Part shown: positions 44,634-56,973 of the stretch, one piece after another
Layout: every line of letters starts with the position of its first letter
Numbering within the stretch: the stretch's first letter is position 1
Assembly: GCA_030141605.1 (NCBI GenBank)
Contig: JAQGDQ010000672.1
Coordinates: 1 to 64,000, forward strand
Length of the DNA stretch: 64,000 bases
Source: Tubiluchus corallicola
Taxonomy: Eukaryota; Priapulida; Priapulimorpha; Priapulimorphida; Tubiluchidae
Direction: 5' to 3'
Position numbers and translations under genes: made by a program
Notes under the pieces: model-generated
The model's input: only the letters and a program-made list of their open reading frames with translations
What the model was told of the DNA's origin: nothing
The model's database searches: none

Positions 44634-44711
44634 TCAAACAGCCCTAAAGTGCATAATCGGTCAAACAGTCCTAAAGTGCACAATCGGTCAAACAGTCCTA
44701 AAGTGCATAAG
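44634..44711. repeat. 29-bp tandem repeat, three copies
   Basis: AATCGGTCAAACAGTCCTAA followed by AGTGCATA, repeated three times with little change. Confidence 0.85.
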
Positions 44712-45018
44712 TTAAATCATTATAGGCAGAATGACTAGACACCGAAGACACGCATTACGCACAATGGAAAATGCTGATGGCTCTCTCTCCCTCTCAGAGC
44801 GCACGTTTTTCTTACTGCTTCACTTTTTTCGTAGATGGCAAGACAGTTGCCTAAACAGTTTTCCCCCGGGCTTCTTATCTACGGAATTCTCTAACCGGAA
44901 AATGCTACCGGTAATCGTTTTAGACTTTTGCATTATTGCACGCAATTATTTTTCAGGCTGTTTGTTGAATTATTCCACTTTCTAAGCCTAGTTCTAAACT
45001 ATATGAGGTAACAGGACA

Positions 45019-45019
45019 A

Positions 45020-45105
<86 letters not shown>

Positions 45106-45107
45106 TG
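45019..45107. repeat. (TA)n(CA)n(TA)n compound microsatellite
   Basis: TA run, then ACACAC run, then TA runs. Confidence 0.95.
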
Positions 45108-45849
45108 TCACTTATATACACATGCTATGGTTGTGCAAAAATTTCCTTACGAATTGTAAACATACTATCAACATTTTCATGTACAGACTACGAACGTTGC
45201 CTTGAAAATCAGTAAATATCTAAAGAATATTTCCGAATTGTAGCGAAGCGTGTCATAGTTGGACATGTGCCGAGCAAGCATAGCAACAGGGATGAAAATT
45301 GAACATTTTAAACAACAATTGAATGGACCACAATACCTGACCAGCAGGGTAAGCAATTACGCAGGCTTAAGCCGTCAAAATTCCATTAAAGTTTATCCAT
45401 CTGTAACAGACCGTTGGTCGAACCAGGAAAGTGGTGACCAGTAGAGAAACAGAAACCACGATCAACAATTTCTGCTGACAAACATGTTTACGCATGTTTG
45501 GAATGCCAGCTTGTAGTAAACAACAGCAAACAACATTACTCAACAAGTGTTAAGGGTCAAACAAACAAACAATGACCCGCTGCCACGCCGGGGATATGAA
45601 TCAACACCAGCTGTACGCACGGCAGCCGTTGCCTGAACTGTGCAAATATTGACAGCAGGTCCAAAGTTTAGAAATCTCGACAAAACGCTGAAATTCGTCT
45701 AGTCAGTGAGTAGGGCTGTCTCTATGCGGCAGCTGAGTCATGCCACAATGCAAATTCCACGCGTTGAGAAGGAAGGGGGTCAAGACACCCCCATATCGTC
45801 AACACTATTTGCACGAGTTTAATGTAGTACAGCTCAGAAGCGTTAGCAT

Positions 45850-46567
45850 ACATATATATATATATATATATATACATACATACATATTAATTCTTTATTT
45901 GTCATTAAAATGGTCCACTCATTATAAAAAAATTGAGTAATCCTCAGCATAATGTTAAGATAACAACACTGTTCTAGACAAATGCGTCCAGTGCATACTA
46001 AAAAAACTAAAGTGCAAAGCTAAGGCCTAATTATATACAATAAATGAACATATTTACAAATACCATATTAAAATATTTTTACAAAACAATATTACAAAAG
46101 TGTATTAAATTTTACATGACATATTTTACACTATATATACATCTGACATTACAAAACTAACATAACATGTATTACATTACATAATTTTTTTTAAAAAATT
46201 TTACATTTTTAATCATTTTATGGAGTCAGGGGCGGGGGTGGATGAAAGTTGAGTCTGTGTAATTAGTAGCAGATGCACAATGTGGAAGTTGAAACCTGTT
46301 ATATTGATATTGTTTTAATTTCTTTTTAAAGTGGTGGAGAGATTCTATTTGTTTTATTTCACTGGGTAGTAAGTTCCATAAATGTATGGCCTGTTTTGAT
46401 ATAGAGTTATTTCCAAATTTATTGTTTACTGTATGTAGAGTGAGTGTACATACCTTGCAGGGGTGAAAAACTAACTCTTCTTCTTCATCGCTCATTAGTA
46501 CGTCATCATAGCTTCTGAAATAGTAATCAAAAATTAAGTTAATTACCTGCCAAGCAGTGATGGGCAA
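45850..46567 (-). mobile_element. Truncated CR1/L2-like LINE 3' end
   Basis: The minus-strand frame 46567-46226 ends with NNKFGNNSISKQAIHLWNLL, then SEIKQIESLHHFKKKLKQ, the C-terminal module typical of CR1/L2-type ORF2 proteins. It is followed by a 375-bp 3' UTR ending in a (TA)n tail at 45850-45880. The 3' UTR matches 13440-13948. Inserted in the largest wee1 intron, in the gene's orientation. Confidence 0.75.
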
Positions 46568-46746
46568 TTAATAGATTAATTGAATTAATCGAGATTACAA
46601 CCACGTAGAAATCGATATAATTGGCGTTTGAACAGTAATTTATTTAATCCAGAGTAAAATATACGTGTTACACACTGACCAAAAGGCAGAGTTTTAGCAC
46701 AAATAAACGGAATCTTTGCATTTTTCTTCGTTTTTCTCACCTTACA

Positions 46747-47060
46747 CAATCAATCAATCAATCAATTTATTTCACGCCAGCAATAGATATAAAATACATC
46801 AACATACAATATTATGTATATAATTTGACACTGTACAGTATATAATTTGATTGATCAGTTTACTTCAGCTGAAAGTCATATACAAATACATTAAAATTTA
46901 AACTATAACACACAATGTTAAAAATCACATTAAATTAGATACAAGAATAAAAAATACATACAAAGCAAAAGTTATCGTATAAAGAATAAGATTGAATGTT
47001 GTATAAAGAGTGAATGTGCAGAGAAAAATGCAGGAGCAGCACTAAATTAAGATTTTTAAG
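46747..47060 (-). mobile_element. LINE 3' UTR fragment
   Basis: Shares its terminal 65 bp, including the (ATTG)n tail, with 43470-43545 and 50038-50102. No coding part is kept. Confidence 0.55.
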
Positions 47061-47079
47061 GCATACCGAGTGGAAATGA

Positions 47080-47400
47080 CAAAATTACATAGACACATGC
47101 AAGCCAGAAGAGGTTAAAGATATATTGAAAATAAGACTGAATATGATTAAAGTTAAAGGGAACTACAAGAATGAGTTTAAGGATCAGTTATTATGCCCAG
47201 TGTGTGAGGAAGATGATGACACTACTGAACATATGCTTAGATGTTACAGATATTGAGAATGGAAATTTTTTTTGAACTCAGATGTATTAATGAACAGTGA
47301 AAAGGAAGGATTGCTAGAAATTAGAAATCTAGCGAACGAATGCATGGAATACAGGATAAAGATAAATAAAGACATTAAACTTGGAAAAGACAACTAAAAG
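47080..47400 (+). pseudogene. LINE reverse-transcriptase C-terminal remnant
   Basis: On the plus strand, 47110-47255 reads VKDILKIRLNMIKVKGNYKN, then LLCPVCEEDDDTTEHMLRC. This CxxC-x9-H-x4-C-type knuckle ends many non-LTR reverse transcriptases. A stop follows soon after. It lies antisense within a wee1 intron. Confidence 0.6.
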
Positions 47401-48164
47401 ATCAGCGTTATAGAAGAATAGACTTTGCACCCTATAAAGGTGCCCGCCTCTGATAGGTGGAGAGAGTCGAGTATCGCAATCGTTATGTAATTGAACCTTA
47501 CTGTTGTAACATAATATCTAAGAAAAATTACCGAGCGAAAATAATCTCAATTAACCTAAACAACCCATCCATTAAACTCCATTGGTTTACTGAGTCCAAA
47601 ATTACTGATGACCGCAAAAAAGAACCGAAGCATCAAGACTGCAAACTTACTTATCGCAAAAACTGCAATCTTATCCGTCGAAGCAATAAAATCGACATAA
47701 TGGAGAATTAAACATGGCCGAACAGCACGAATCTTCAAAATTTAATCGGGTAAATTCCGAAAACAAATTTGAGTGATTTCTCAACCGTGTGGAAAAGTGC
47801 CACGACTTTCTGATTTTCGTGAAGCAGTTGTTTACGAATTGCACTGACTGAAATGCTAACAACAACAACAACAACAACTAAACAGGTGAGAATTGAAATT
47901 TCCAAGAACATGAATCACCTCCAACACCTGGTGACAAGCAGGGCACTTGAATGCAATTCCATTCATTCCCAACACTCAGACCCATTACCACCCACCTGTG
48001 GAGTTCGTGGTCTAACCTCCACCCCCATTGTCTCACACCTCCTACGACTGCTCGCTCGGACAATAGTGACATCATGCTCAAAACAACACCACAGCTTACT
48101 GGACAGATAATGGACAGAAGTAATCAAGAGATACCACCATCCGTGACCTACTAAACGGTAATCA

Positions 48165-48425
48165 GACAGGTTCACATGTCACTTATAATGGGGCAGTAGC
48201 CATGACAGTCATTAATAAACATTCTTACCTCAGTGAAAACAAATAGGAACATGTGTGTTCGATTAACCAGGTATTTGGGAAAAACAAACCCTCAATCAGA
48301 CAGATTGACATCTCACTTATAATGGGGCAGTAGCTATGACAGTCATTAATAAACATTCTTACCTTAGTGAAAACCACGGGGGAACACGTGTGTACGATTA
48401 ACCAGGTATTTGGGGAAAACAAAAC
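48165..48425. repeat. Two-copy tandem duplication, about 128 bp
   Basis: AATGGGGCAGTAGC, GACAGTCATTAATAAACATT and GATTAACCAGGTATTTGG occur twice in the same order with few differences. Confidence 0.85.
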
Positions 48426-48834
48426 CCTGGATGTCTAATTAAAAAAAAGTCATTAATGACATTCGACGGGGGGTTTAGGCGTGACAAAGTCACACAATGT
48501 TGTGTCAATTGTAGAGAAAATTCTAACAAAAACAGCTGACTGTCTGCAGCAGGAAGACATTAATTGGTAAAGATGTGTAAGATTTCACACGTCTTTTAAT
48601 CTACCAAATTCACATGGTGTTATTTCACGTAACGCATTGGGGAAAAACGACTCGCATTGTGGTAAGACATTAATGGTTAAAGCACAAAAGATCTGTTAAA
48701 GAAACAGACGCCAAGAAAGCGGCACCCGAACGTGGGAAAATGGAAAATTCCCAACGCGGAAAAACGGTTATCCAAGAGTTACACAAACCGCTACAAAACG
48801 TCGCCTACAGCGTGACGCGGGAACAGTTATTAAA

Positions 48835-49490
48835 AAAAAGCAGCGGTGCCTTAATTAAATCAACAAAAATCGCTACATCTTAACACACAACGTTAAAGAG
48901 AAACAGTTGCTAACACGACACAAACGATTGTTGACTTTCAAGGTAATTAAGGCGTCATTAGAAACAGCAGTGGTACCTTCTTAATTAAATCAATAAAAAT
49001 CGTTACATCTTAGCCCCATAAGGTTAAAGAGAAACAGTTGCTAACACGACACAAACGATTGTTGACTTTCAAGGTAATTACGGCGTCATTAGAAACAGCA
49101 GCGGTACCTTAATTAAATCAACAAAAATCGCTACATCTCAACACACAAAGTTAAAGAGAAACAGTTGCTAACACGACACAAACGATTGTTGACTTTCAAG
49201 GTAATTAAAGCGGTATTAGAAACAGCAGCGGTACCTTCTTAATTAAATCAATAAAAATCGTTACATCTTAGCCCCATAAGGTTAAAGAGAAACAGTTGCT
49301 AACACGACACAAACGATTGTAGACCTTCAAGATAATTAAGGCGTAACGTTATATTAGAAACAGCAGCGGTACCTTCTCATTTAAATCAACAAAATTGCTA
49401 CATTTTAGCCCCACAAGGTTAAAGAGAAACAGTTGCTAACACGACACAAACGATTGTTGACTTTCAAGGTAATTAAGGCGTAACGTTACA
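48835..49490. repeat. 127-138-bp tandem repeat, about five copies
   Basis: Units contain GAAACAGCAGCGGTACCTT, AATCGCTACATCTTA, AAAGAGAAACAGTTGCTAAC and GATTGTTGACTTTCAAGG. Unit starts near 48961, 49092, 49219 and 49357 show spacing of 131, 127 and 138 bp. Confidence 0.9.
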
Positions 49491-50037
49491 AGAACGAACA
49501 ACATTTTTAACAACTTTGCAAGGTCGCGCCCATTCGAGAGGAAATGTTTTTTTTGAGTTTTTGACGGCAGTAAAAATATTGGTGACGCTAAGCGAAAGAA
49601 TACAGCACGAGTCAAGCGAAGCGTTCCCGGGGTGTTTAAAGCGATTTAAGTTTCGCGCCATTTTAAAATCTTGTTTTCCTAATGGGTGTAAACTGACACA
49701 AGGGGGTCACTGTGTTAGAAACCGGTAATCTTGCGTGGTATTTGTGTCAAATCACCGACGGAAAACAAGGACGGAGAGTTATCTACAAGAGTAACAATGA
49801 TCAGGAAGTTTGCAAACTCGCCTGCGTAAGCCATTCTCTCATAGAGCACCGCCTTCACAGAACGGGCCACTCATTGCAGAATGTAGCAACTCAAAAGCCT
49901 TTACAAGTGAACAGTTTTACAAGCGAGGTATAAAATCGAATTTGCAAGACCGGATTTCCGCGTACGCGTGGTAAATTAAAGTTGAACGTAATTCTGGATA
50001 AAGCTGGAACAGGAAAAGTTATGCTTGGTATAGCTCT

Positions 50038-50932
50038 TCAATCAATCAATTTATTTCACTCCAGCAATACACATACAATACATCAACATACAATATTATT
50101 GAAACAAAAAGAAACAGTATAGGTAAAGAAAACGTTGATCAAGTCAAATTAACCAAATAAAAGAGTTGCTGTATGACACCTTGAAAGCTTGGCTTGTTAA
50201 GGTGGCACAAATGAGTGAATGAAAGATGGTTAGGATTAGTAGACATGATGGAATGGAAAAAAATAGTAAGATTAGGGATAGGAAGAAGGAAAAGAGGAGA
50301 AGAAACGACCATAGCGTATGTTTAATTTACATAGAGGTATATTAAAATAGCATTATAATTGATTGGAGGCCATATATTGCGACTGCATGAGACATGGAAC
50401 CATTAAAATTGTATTATAAGTATGAATCAAAAATGGTCCTTTTCAAGTACTTTTTGAAACTATAAACAGTTTTGTGTATTTTTACTTGGGCACTTATTTT
50501 ATTCCAGTTATTGGGGGCTGTGAATTTAATAAAGTGCCTAGCACTATTAGTGAAATGAAACACTCTTAAATGAAATCACATTAATAAAAGCGCTTAATGT
50601 ACCCCCAAGTCACATTAATTAAAACACTGATTTCACATGGAAATCTAAAATATTATTAAGATAATTTGTAATATATACATTATTTTGTAAAAGACGTAAG
50701 ATCATTTGTAGCAAGTTTCGGTTAGCTTACTATTAAAAACAGACAGACTGGATGAACTGACAATGTCACAACTGAGGTTATTCCATATACTACAAATTTT
50801 GTTTGAAAAATCGTATTTATACAAGTACAATCTAGAATAATTGACAAAAAGTTGATAATTTTGTTCTCGTAAAAGTGTGGTGGGAGTAAAAGTGAAGAAA
50901 TGGTCAAAATTTAAATCTGCCAGCTTATGCAT
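50038..50932 (-). mobile_element. Truncated LINE 3' end
   Basis: Minus-strand frame 50932-50702 reads KYDFSNKICSIWNNLSCD, then SSSLSVFNSKLTE, the C-terminal module of CR1/L2-like ORF2. About 660 bp of 3' UTR follows, ending in an ATTGATTGA tail. The terminal 65 bp recur at 43470 and 46747. Confidence 0.7.
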
Positions 50933-52023
50933 GATCTTATATATTATATACCATTTTTAAATCAAAAATAATGCGCCTCATTTCGAGTGGCTGCAAACTA
51001 GTTTTAACTAATCTGCTCATATGCAGAATGTGTCCCTAATGGCACCAATCAAAGGCCTATAAAAGGCCTGCAGGTAAAATAACACCAAACCCTTTCAATG
51101 CACTGTGTCGTGGACTAGTTACGGGGACCAAACTGGTGCTCAGTGCTCTGGGAGATGCCTCACAACAGACCGGTGTCTTGGACCAAACTGGTGCTCAGTA
51201 CTCTAGGAGATGCCTCACAACAGACTTGTAAATATTTACAAGACAAATCACACAGTCAGTGCAATCAAAAATCACGTTTTTTATTTCAAGCAGATTTCTG
51301 GTGTTTAGAACAATTTCAAGCTAGTAACCGAATGGCGGCCATTTTACCTTGCAAAACATACCATGTAAATGAACTTATCGTTGATAACAATGCGCACAGA
51401 GGCACTGAATTTGAAAAAAACTTGAAAAATCACGCACGAACTACATCACAAATAAGACTATTGATAATTTAACCCCCCCCCCACCTCCCAAAAAAACCTG
51501 TTGTTCACTCATCGATGTCTTAAATCGGTAATCAGAAAAAGTGAAATAAGGATTTGCGGAAGTGAATTAAAAGCACAAAGAAAGAGAATGAACAACAACC
51601 GATTTTAAAAGTTTTAAATAATTAAAACTCAAGTCGTTACCCCAAACGGCAAGTGTAAAAGTTAAGAAACAAAAATGTCAGATTTCAAATGAAGACCAAA
51701 CCTGTATTTGTGCTCAAAACAAGTTTTTGCAGCAAACAAACAAATTGGCAGCCTTTCATTCACAAAGCAAACATAAAAATGTCCTTAATTTACACAGGCC
51801 TACTCATAAAATACTGATATTAATTATTGTTATTAATTAACGCTATACACGCTACTTTAGGCTAATTTAATAATCAGCTAGAAGAATTTTTATTACCCTG
51901 TTGAAAAGTTGGTAATCTTCAGGTGAGAAACTAAAAATTTTTAACCTTTCTGAGCACTGTGTATTATTCATATTCATACTCATATTCAAGCCGCTAGTCA
52001 GCATTCTAGTTTTGCATTTTTAA

Positions 52024-52566
52024 AAGAAAACCGGATGATTGTGCAAACACGAGTTCGGAATAAAGAATGCTCTAAAATATTGAAAACTACAATGGCTTTT
52101 TTAAAATCAAAGCTTAGATTAAATAATAATTACCTCGGATAATCGAGTTTTGTTAAACTTTCAAAGCTACACCTGGCTCAGCGAATCTACTAAGATTGGC
52201 AACAACACCTTTTTGTCACATCCGCGTGGAAGAAAAATAGAAGGCACTACATTGATAACCATGATCATGAACTGCTGTGTTAGTTTCTGACGTCATATGA
52301 TGTAGAACCCATTTTTCGTGACATCACGCGTTTAAGCAGATGTGTCAAACTTATGCAAACTTGTTTGACGCACAAGAGAAGATGCCTGCCATTGCACAAA
52401 CTGTGGTTAGTTTCTGATGTAAGCATTAACTGTGTTCAGTCACTGTTAACTTTTAAGCTAATTATTCAAATATAAGAAACAATTCGTAACTTTTAGAGGC
52501 AAGAAAATGTACATGTTGGACAGTAAATTAAAACGAGATTGTGTCCAAAAAATCGTCCGGTTTTCC
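52024..52566. mobile_element. TTAA-type MITE, family B, inverted copy 3
   Basis: Ends AAGAAAACCGGATGATTG and ATCGTCCGGTTTTCCT. TTAA at the left (52020-52023), decayed to TTGA at the right. The interior is the inverted equivalent of 5944-6492. It is in a wee1 intron just downstream of the exon at 52749. Confidence 0.75.
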
Positions 52567-52748
52567 TTGAAAAATACAGAGAGTTCAAAGAATTCCAAGA
52601 ATGCTAAGCATCTTAAGTACCTGCCCACATTTTAACCGGTCGTAAATTTTACATTCAAGGCAGTAATGCCAACTGAACAATTTCCGCCAGGTTTATCATG
52701 TAATAAAATATCTATAAAAATTAAAATATTTATATATATACAACTTAC

Positions 52749-53096
52749 CTGTTAATATCTAAAGGACGACTTCGCTTGCTACCTGCATGCGGCGAAGGGC
52801 CATTAATTTCCGGAGTGAAAGGGTTAACATTTGCTAGCAGACGATCCTCCGACCTCCTCTCCGGTTTCTCTCGTTTTGTGGACGCCCTCCGTAGTAGAGA
52901 TTTGGGAGTGTGGGGGGTGTCGAAAAGTCGTAGAGCGCGTAGCTTGCGGTGTGGCGGGGTTCCACCCACCGATTTGCCGTTCGGGCTGTTGCCGAGGTTG
53001 CCTTCGTCGCTATTTCGTCCGCTGTCCTCCCCATCAGCATCAATACAAGCATCTGTGGTGAGCAACGAGGTATTCCTTTGCCGAAATTTGCTGCAT
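52749..53096 (-). CDS. wee1: wee1 exon 2, Wee-box
   Basis: 348 nt, phase 2 in and phase 2 out, between acceptor TATTTTTAG and donor GTAAGT. The N-terminal regulatory region includes the Wee-box RALRLFDTPHTPKSLL at about residues 142-157 and the NVNPFTPE motif conserved in animal Wee1. It also holds SP/TP sites suited to Cdk phosphorylation (GNSPNG, GGTPPH, DTPHTPK). It does not join in frame to the kinase exon at 43798. Confidence 0.9.
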
Positions 53097-53439
53097 CTAA
53101 AAATATAAAGGCACCGATATTAATTATGATATCATACACGGAGCAAAAATTCACTAACTTAAAATCAGTGATAAACATTTTAATGTAATATACACTTCAT
53201 CTTAGTAAATTGTACTAGATTTTAGTTGCATAAATAAAGACATAAATTCAATTTCACGTAATTATAGACTTGATTATTAGTATATAATAAGTATTACAAG
53301 TATAATTGATTTATATGTACTTATTAGTTTTCTTTTTGATCAGTTTAAATTTTCCATTTTGCTTGCTAATTTAAATTTTCTCTTCTCATAGCCAAATTTA
53401 TTTACTGTTTCTAAATTCAAACTCATTTGAACTTGCTGC

Positions 53440-53690
53440 CTCATTTATTTTTTTTTATTTTGTTAATTTGCTGATTATTCTCATTTGTACATGCCTGACT
53501 TGACAGGTCACTTAATTCTCTTCAGTTTGGATAGGGGTGGTTGACTCGGTGACCCTTGATCTTTTCGCCACCCCGTCTCTTTTCCGTCTTTATTTTAGTT
53601 TTGAGCTTTTGTTTATGTTTATTTTTATTTTGTAACATTCAGAGACAAATTTTTTATACTAACTAACTTACTAACTAAAGTAATTTGAAA
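53440..53690 (+). mobile_element. Probable LINE 3' UTR with (ACTAA)n tail
   Basis: A region with TTTCGCCACCCCGTCTC and T-rich sequence ends in ACTAACTAACTTACTAACTA, the layout of a non-LTR 3' end. No coding part is kept. In wee1 intron 1. Confidence 0.4.
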
Positions 53691-54357
53691 GCACTAAAGT
53701 TTTTTAATTCACTAAATTACAAAAAAGTCTGCATAATTTATGAATTTAATCATATTAAAATTTACAAAATTCGATAATTTAAGTTTAATTATAATACTGC
53801 AATACCCACAAACACGTAACATCCACCATTAATAAATTTTATAATCTTCAAAATTAAAAATATTCATATTTCATTGTATTCTTGATTAGGGCTGATTCAT
53901 TGGATGGTTACTTTTGGTTCCCAATTACTTTTACTAATAGTCACTAATAAAATTATTAAACAGCTGCTCGGAACACGTTCAGCAATTTATTTTACGTACA
54001 ACTGAGCTAGTATTTATATGGGCAATTCTACAAAAAACGTTATAATTTTGTAAAAAACCTGGCCTAAAAATAATAAAATTAATTATACTGAAAAGTACGG
54101 ATATTACTTTAATTAGTATTATTAGCCGCAGTAATTTACGATAGCCAGAATTTATTGTCTAAAACTTCAAAAGTAATTAAGTTAATTATAATGAAACGTA
54201 CAGTTATCACTTTAATTATTTTTAAGTTAATGAGCAATCAGTATGCGTAGTTCATCCTAGCAACCAGAGCATACGTCAGTAATACTAACTATAGTAACGG
54301 TGTAGCCTACTGTACTTACAAAGTAATTTAAATGCTAAGATTTCACAATTTCCCTAC

Positions 54358-54623
54358 CGTGCAGAAAGCCTTGATTTTCTTGGACTTTTAATAAACGAGA
54401 AGTTTCTAGATACGTTGTTATGTCTGTCATTTTCTAAGTATTCCATAGATGTATCCAAATCTGTCCCGGAACTGATTGAAAACGCTGTATCATTGGGTCC
54501 ATCTTGGAAACCAGGGTCTGCGTCTTCTTCCTCATCGGAAAAGCTCAACCTTTGGACGATCTCATCTTCTTCGTAACCATCAGAACCCAAGTGAAATTCA
54601 TCTTGTCGTCTGAATAAAGACAT
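54358..54623 (-). CDS. wee1: wee1 first coding exon
   Basis: ATG at 54623 gives MSLFRRQDEFHLGSDGYEED, then an acidic segment VQRLSFSDEEEDADPGF, as expected for the N-terminal regulatory region with possible degron-type and casein kinase sites. Donor GTAGGG leaves a CG|A split Arg codon that joins the exon at 53096. An ATG 39 nt upstream in frame (54662) is possible, but the conserved-looking sequence starts at 54623. Confidence 0.8.
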
Positions 54624-55285
54624 GATGCACTTGTTGAAAGTACTTCGTGCAACTAGTAGCACACCGTGTAGGTATAAATCGACTAAACGTAATCAAACAC
54701 ACAGCGATAAACATTGCTAAACCACGCCGCAATCTTTTTAACGTGGCGCGACCGTTGGTCACATGATAGTAGGCAACCAATCGCGGCGTAGTTGCTGACG
54801 TCAGTATTTACTTTACGAGGCGCTTCGTAAAACTGGTTTTGTCGGATATTTCTAGCCGGCTTAGCATGTTTACGTTGTTATTGTTTCAGATTTACAAAAG
54901 CAGTAATCGAGATTTCTACTTAGATCATTACTGTAGCTAAAGGTGGCTGCGCTAATAAAAGAACTTTAGCGAATAAGTCAAAACTTTAGAAAATAAATGA
55001 TGACAACTTATAAAATTACTATGTACCTAGTTTTACGACAACACGCGGGAAAATTTGGCGGGAACGTGGCTCTTCGCGTGGCTTGTGACGCTATAGTGTT
55101 TGCGTGGGAGCACGTATGAAATCCAGGGCCGAATTACAGCGTCTCACTTTCGCCCGTCCCAGTTATATATTTTAATTATATACGTATTGCACTAAGAGTG
55201 CCACTGTGCAACCCAGAAATACACCGTTTTATAGTAATGCAACTAACTACAGTATGTCTTAAGAAATCGACATAATGTTGATTAT
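54624..55285. other. wee1 5' flank
   Basis: Presumed promoter and 5' UTR of the minus-strand wee1 gene. No TATA box or other firm element was identified. Confidence 0.4.
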
Positions 55286-55289
55286 GTTG

Positions 55290-55704
55290 TGTTCATTCTA
55301 GACTTCCAAAAAATATTTTGCCTTTCAAGTCTGGAATTCTCTACCATTACAGGTTAAACAAATCAGCATTATCCCTATCAGCATTTAAAACAAAATTAAA
55401 ATCACTAATATCAACCAGATATGAAATACCATCACACCAGTACGACAACATACACACTAATTCAGAATTTATATATCCACGGCCATGTTAATTACATCAT
55501 ACTTTTTCATTTTTTTGTGCATAGTTGTAAATATGTTTGATTTTATTCGTCGTTACTTTCCATTACTGCATAGTAGTTTAGATTGCACTGACGCATTTGC
55601 CTTTAGCAGTGTAAGTTTTTATTAACTAACACTGATCGATCATCTTTGTAAAGTTTTTATCAGTGATTAGCAATGTATTTTAATGGCGAATAAAGATTAT
55701 TATA
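55290..55704 (+). mobile_element. Truncated CR1/L2-like LINE 3' end
   Basis: The plus strand reads AFQVWNSLPLQ, then (after a one-base frame slip) LNKSALSLSAFKTKLKSL and NSEFIYPRPC before a stop near 55490. The 3' UTR resembles that of 13440-13948 in layout and ends at the (CT)n run. Confidence 0.7.
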
Positions 55705-55734
55705 TATCTCTCTCTATCTCTCTCTCTCTCTCTG

Positions 55735-55789
<55 letters not shown>

Positions 55790-55905
55790 AACTCCCTCCC
55801 TCTTTCTCTCTCCCCCCCTCTCTCTCTCTGTCTCTCTTACTCTTTCTATCTCCCATTTTGCGCGCTCTCTCTCTCTTTCTTTCTCTTTCTCCCTCTTCCT
55901 CCCAC
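55705..55905. repeat. (CT)n microsatellite
   Basis: Long TCTCTC run with CCCT and TTTC interruptions; any open frame in it is repeat-driven. Confidence 0.95.
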
Positions 55906-55909
55906 CTTC

Positions 55910-56970
55910 CCTATTGTACAATACCAATTTAAAGCTGCTGATTTTTTAGAAACTGTCCTTTGCATATTTTCTTGCATACAACTGTGGTACGCTAACGCAT
56001 CGCAAACAGTTAAAAACAGTTATAGACTCATTTAAAAGAAAAGTCGTCCATGTTACGTACGAATAAAACTCTCGAAATCAAATGTGCATCTAATGATGGA
56101 CCTTTAGAGGTTTTTTCTCAATGTATTTTTGGGCTAATCGCTTGCAAATAACTCTATAAACCAGCTCATTTCGCCGTGGTACCGGTCTTGCTGTTTATGT
56201 AATACAAAACTCTATTCACTTTCTCATTGCATGGTAAAACCAATGCTTACTAACTTTTTACAAAAATCTGGATCCTGTGATATCCACAAACACACTTCTG
56301 TTAATAACTACTTTATTACAATCATTTCGGAAGCACTAAGTGCGTTCGCGCATTATTAATCATCTGTAGATGGATTTATTTGCATTTTACATTGTTTCAG
56401 CTTTGGGCAAAATATTTTTCTTGTTGCTGTTGTTTTGTGGTATGCTGTTGGTAGTGTGGGGTTGGGGGGGGGGTGTTAATATTGTGACGTCACAGATTGA
56501 ACACCAGTGCAAACTAATCGTTGACTGACTTGAAAGAACCGACGGAACCATCCGAATCATAGTATGTTACAAGGCCTGCGCATTTTCCTAATGGGTGTTC
56601 TTAATATTTTTCTCAAAATTTCTTAATAATTTTCTCAACGGACTTGTTCGGTTTTGCTCGGAACACAGAGTGTCGAATTCCATACATGTTGTGACGGAAA
56701 CGCGAAAAGAATTTCCTTCATAGCATATGGTGTTCTCAGAAATCTTTATTTCTGTATATAAAAAATGAAAATAATAAATTTGACTGCTTTTGCTGCTTGC
56801 AAACGTATGAAATTATTATAATTTAAGACAATAAAAATAAATATTACTCTATAACAACTTAATACATCCTTGGAACGTCATTCTAGTTTACAGCAAATCT
56901 GGTAAAGACGCTACAAATAATTACTTGAAAATTTATCTAAACATTATTTAACGTTTAGTGATACTTCTGT
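55910..56970. other. Stretch without recognised gene
   Basis: AT-rich, with a G-run at about 56460-56473. No exon could be supported. Confidence 0.4.
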
Positions 56971-56973
56971 AAG

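Larger units (their letters stand above)
33300..54623 (-). other. wee1: wee1 gene, span of coding exons
   Basis: Mitosis-inhibitory kinase gene of the Wee1 family, which phosphorylates the conserved tyrosine of Cdk1 in the nucleus and holds cells in G2. Nine exons join in frame in order: 54623-54358, 53096-52749, (gap), 43798-43629, 42641-42520, 41137-40991, 38625-38366, 37774-37667, 36287-36142, 33420-33300. Hallmarks: Wee-box, NPFTP motif, P-loop GKGEFGSV, catalytic HLDIKPGN, DLG in place of DFG, and a C-terminal NRSMSLTSF like the NRSVSLTIY end of vertebrate Wee1. The exon at 52749 ends in phase 2, while the exon at 43798 starts in phase 0, so at least one linker exon is missing. Introns total about 19.6 kb and are packed with repeats. 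Confidence 0.9.

Noticed and set aside
45555-45645. Possible tRNA in a GC-richer patch
   Set aside because: No cloverleaf could be drawn with a T-arm and matching acceptor stem.
49712-49933. Plus-strand open frame (NLAWYLCQITDGKQG...)
   Set aside because: Peptide looks reasonable but lies antisense in a wee1 intron, with no splice partner, family match or repeat link; chance frame is more likely.
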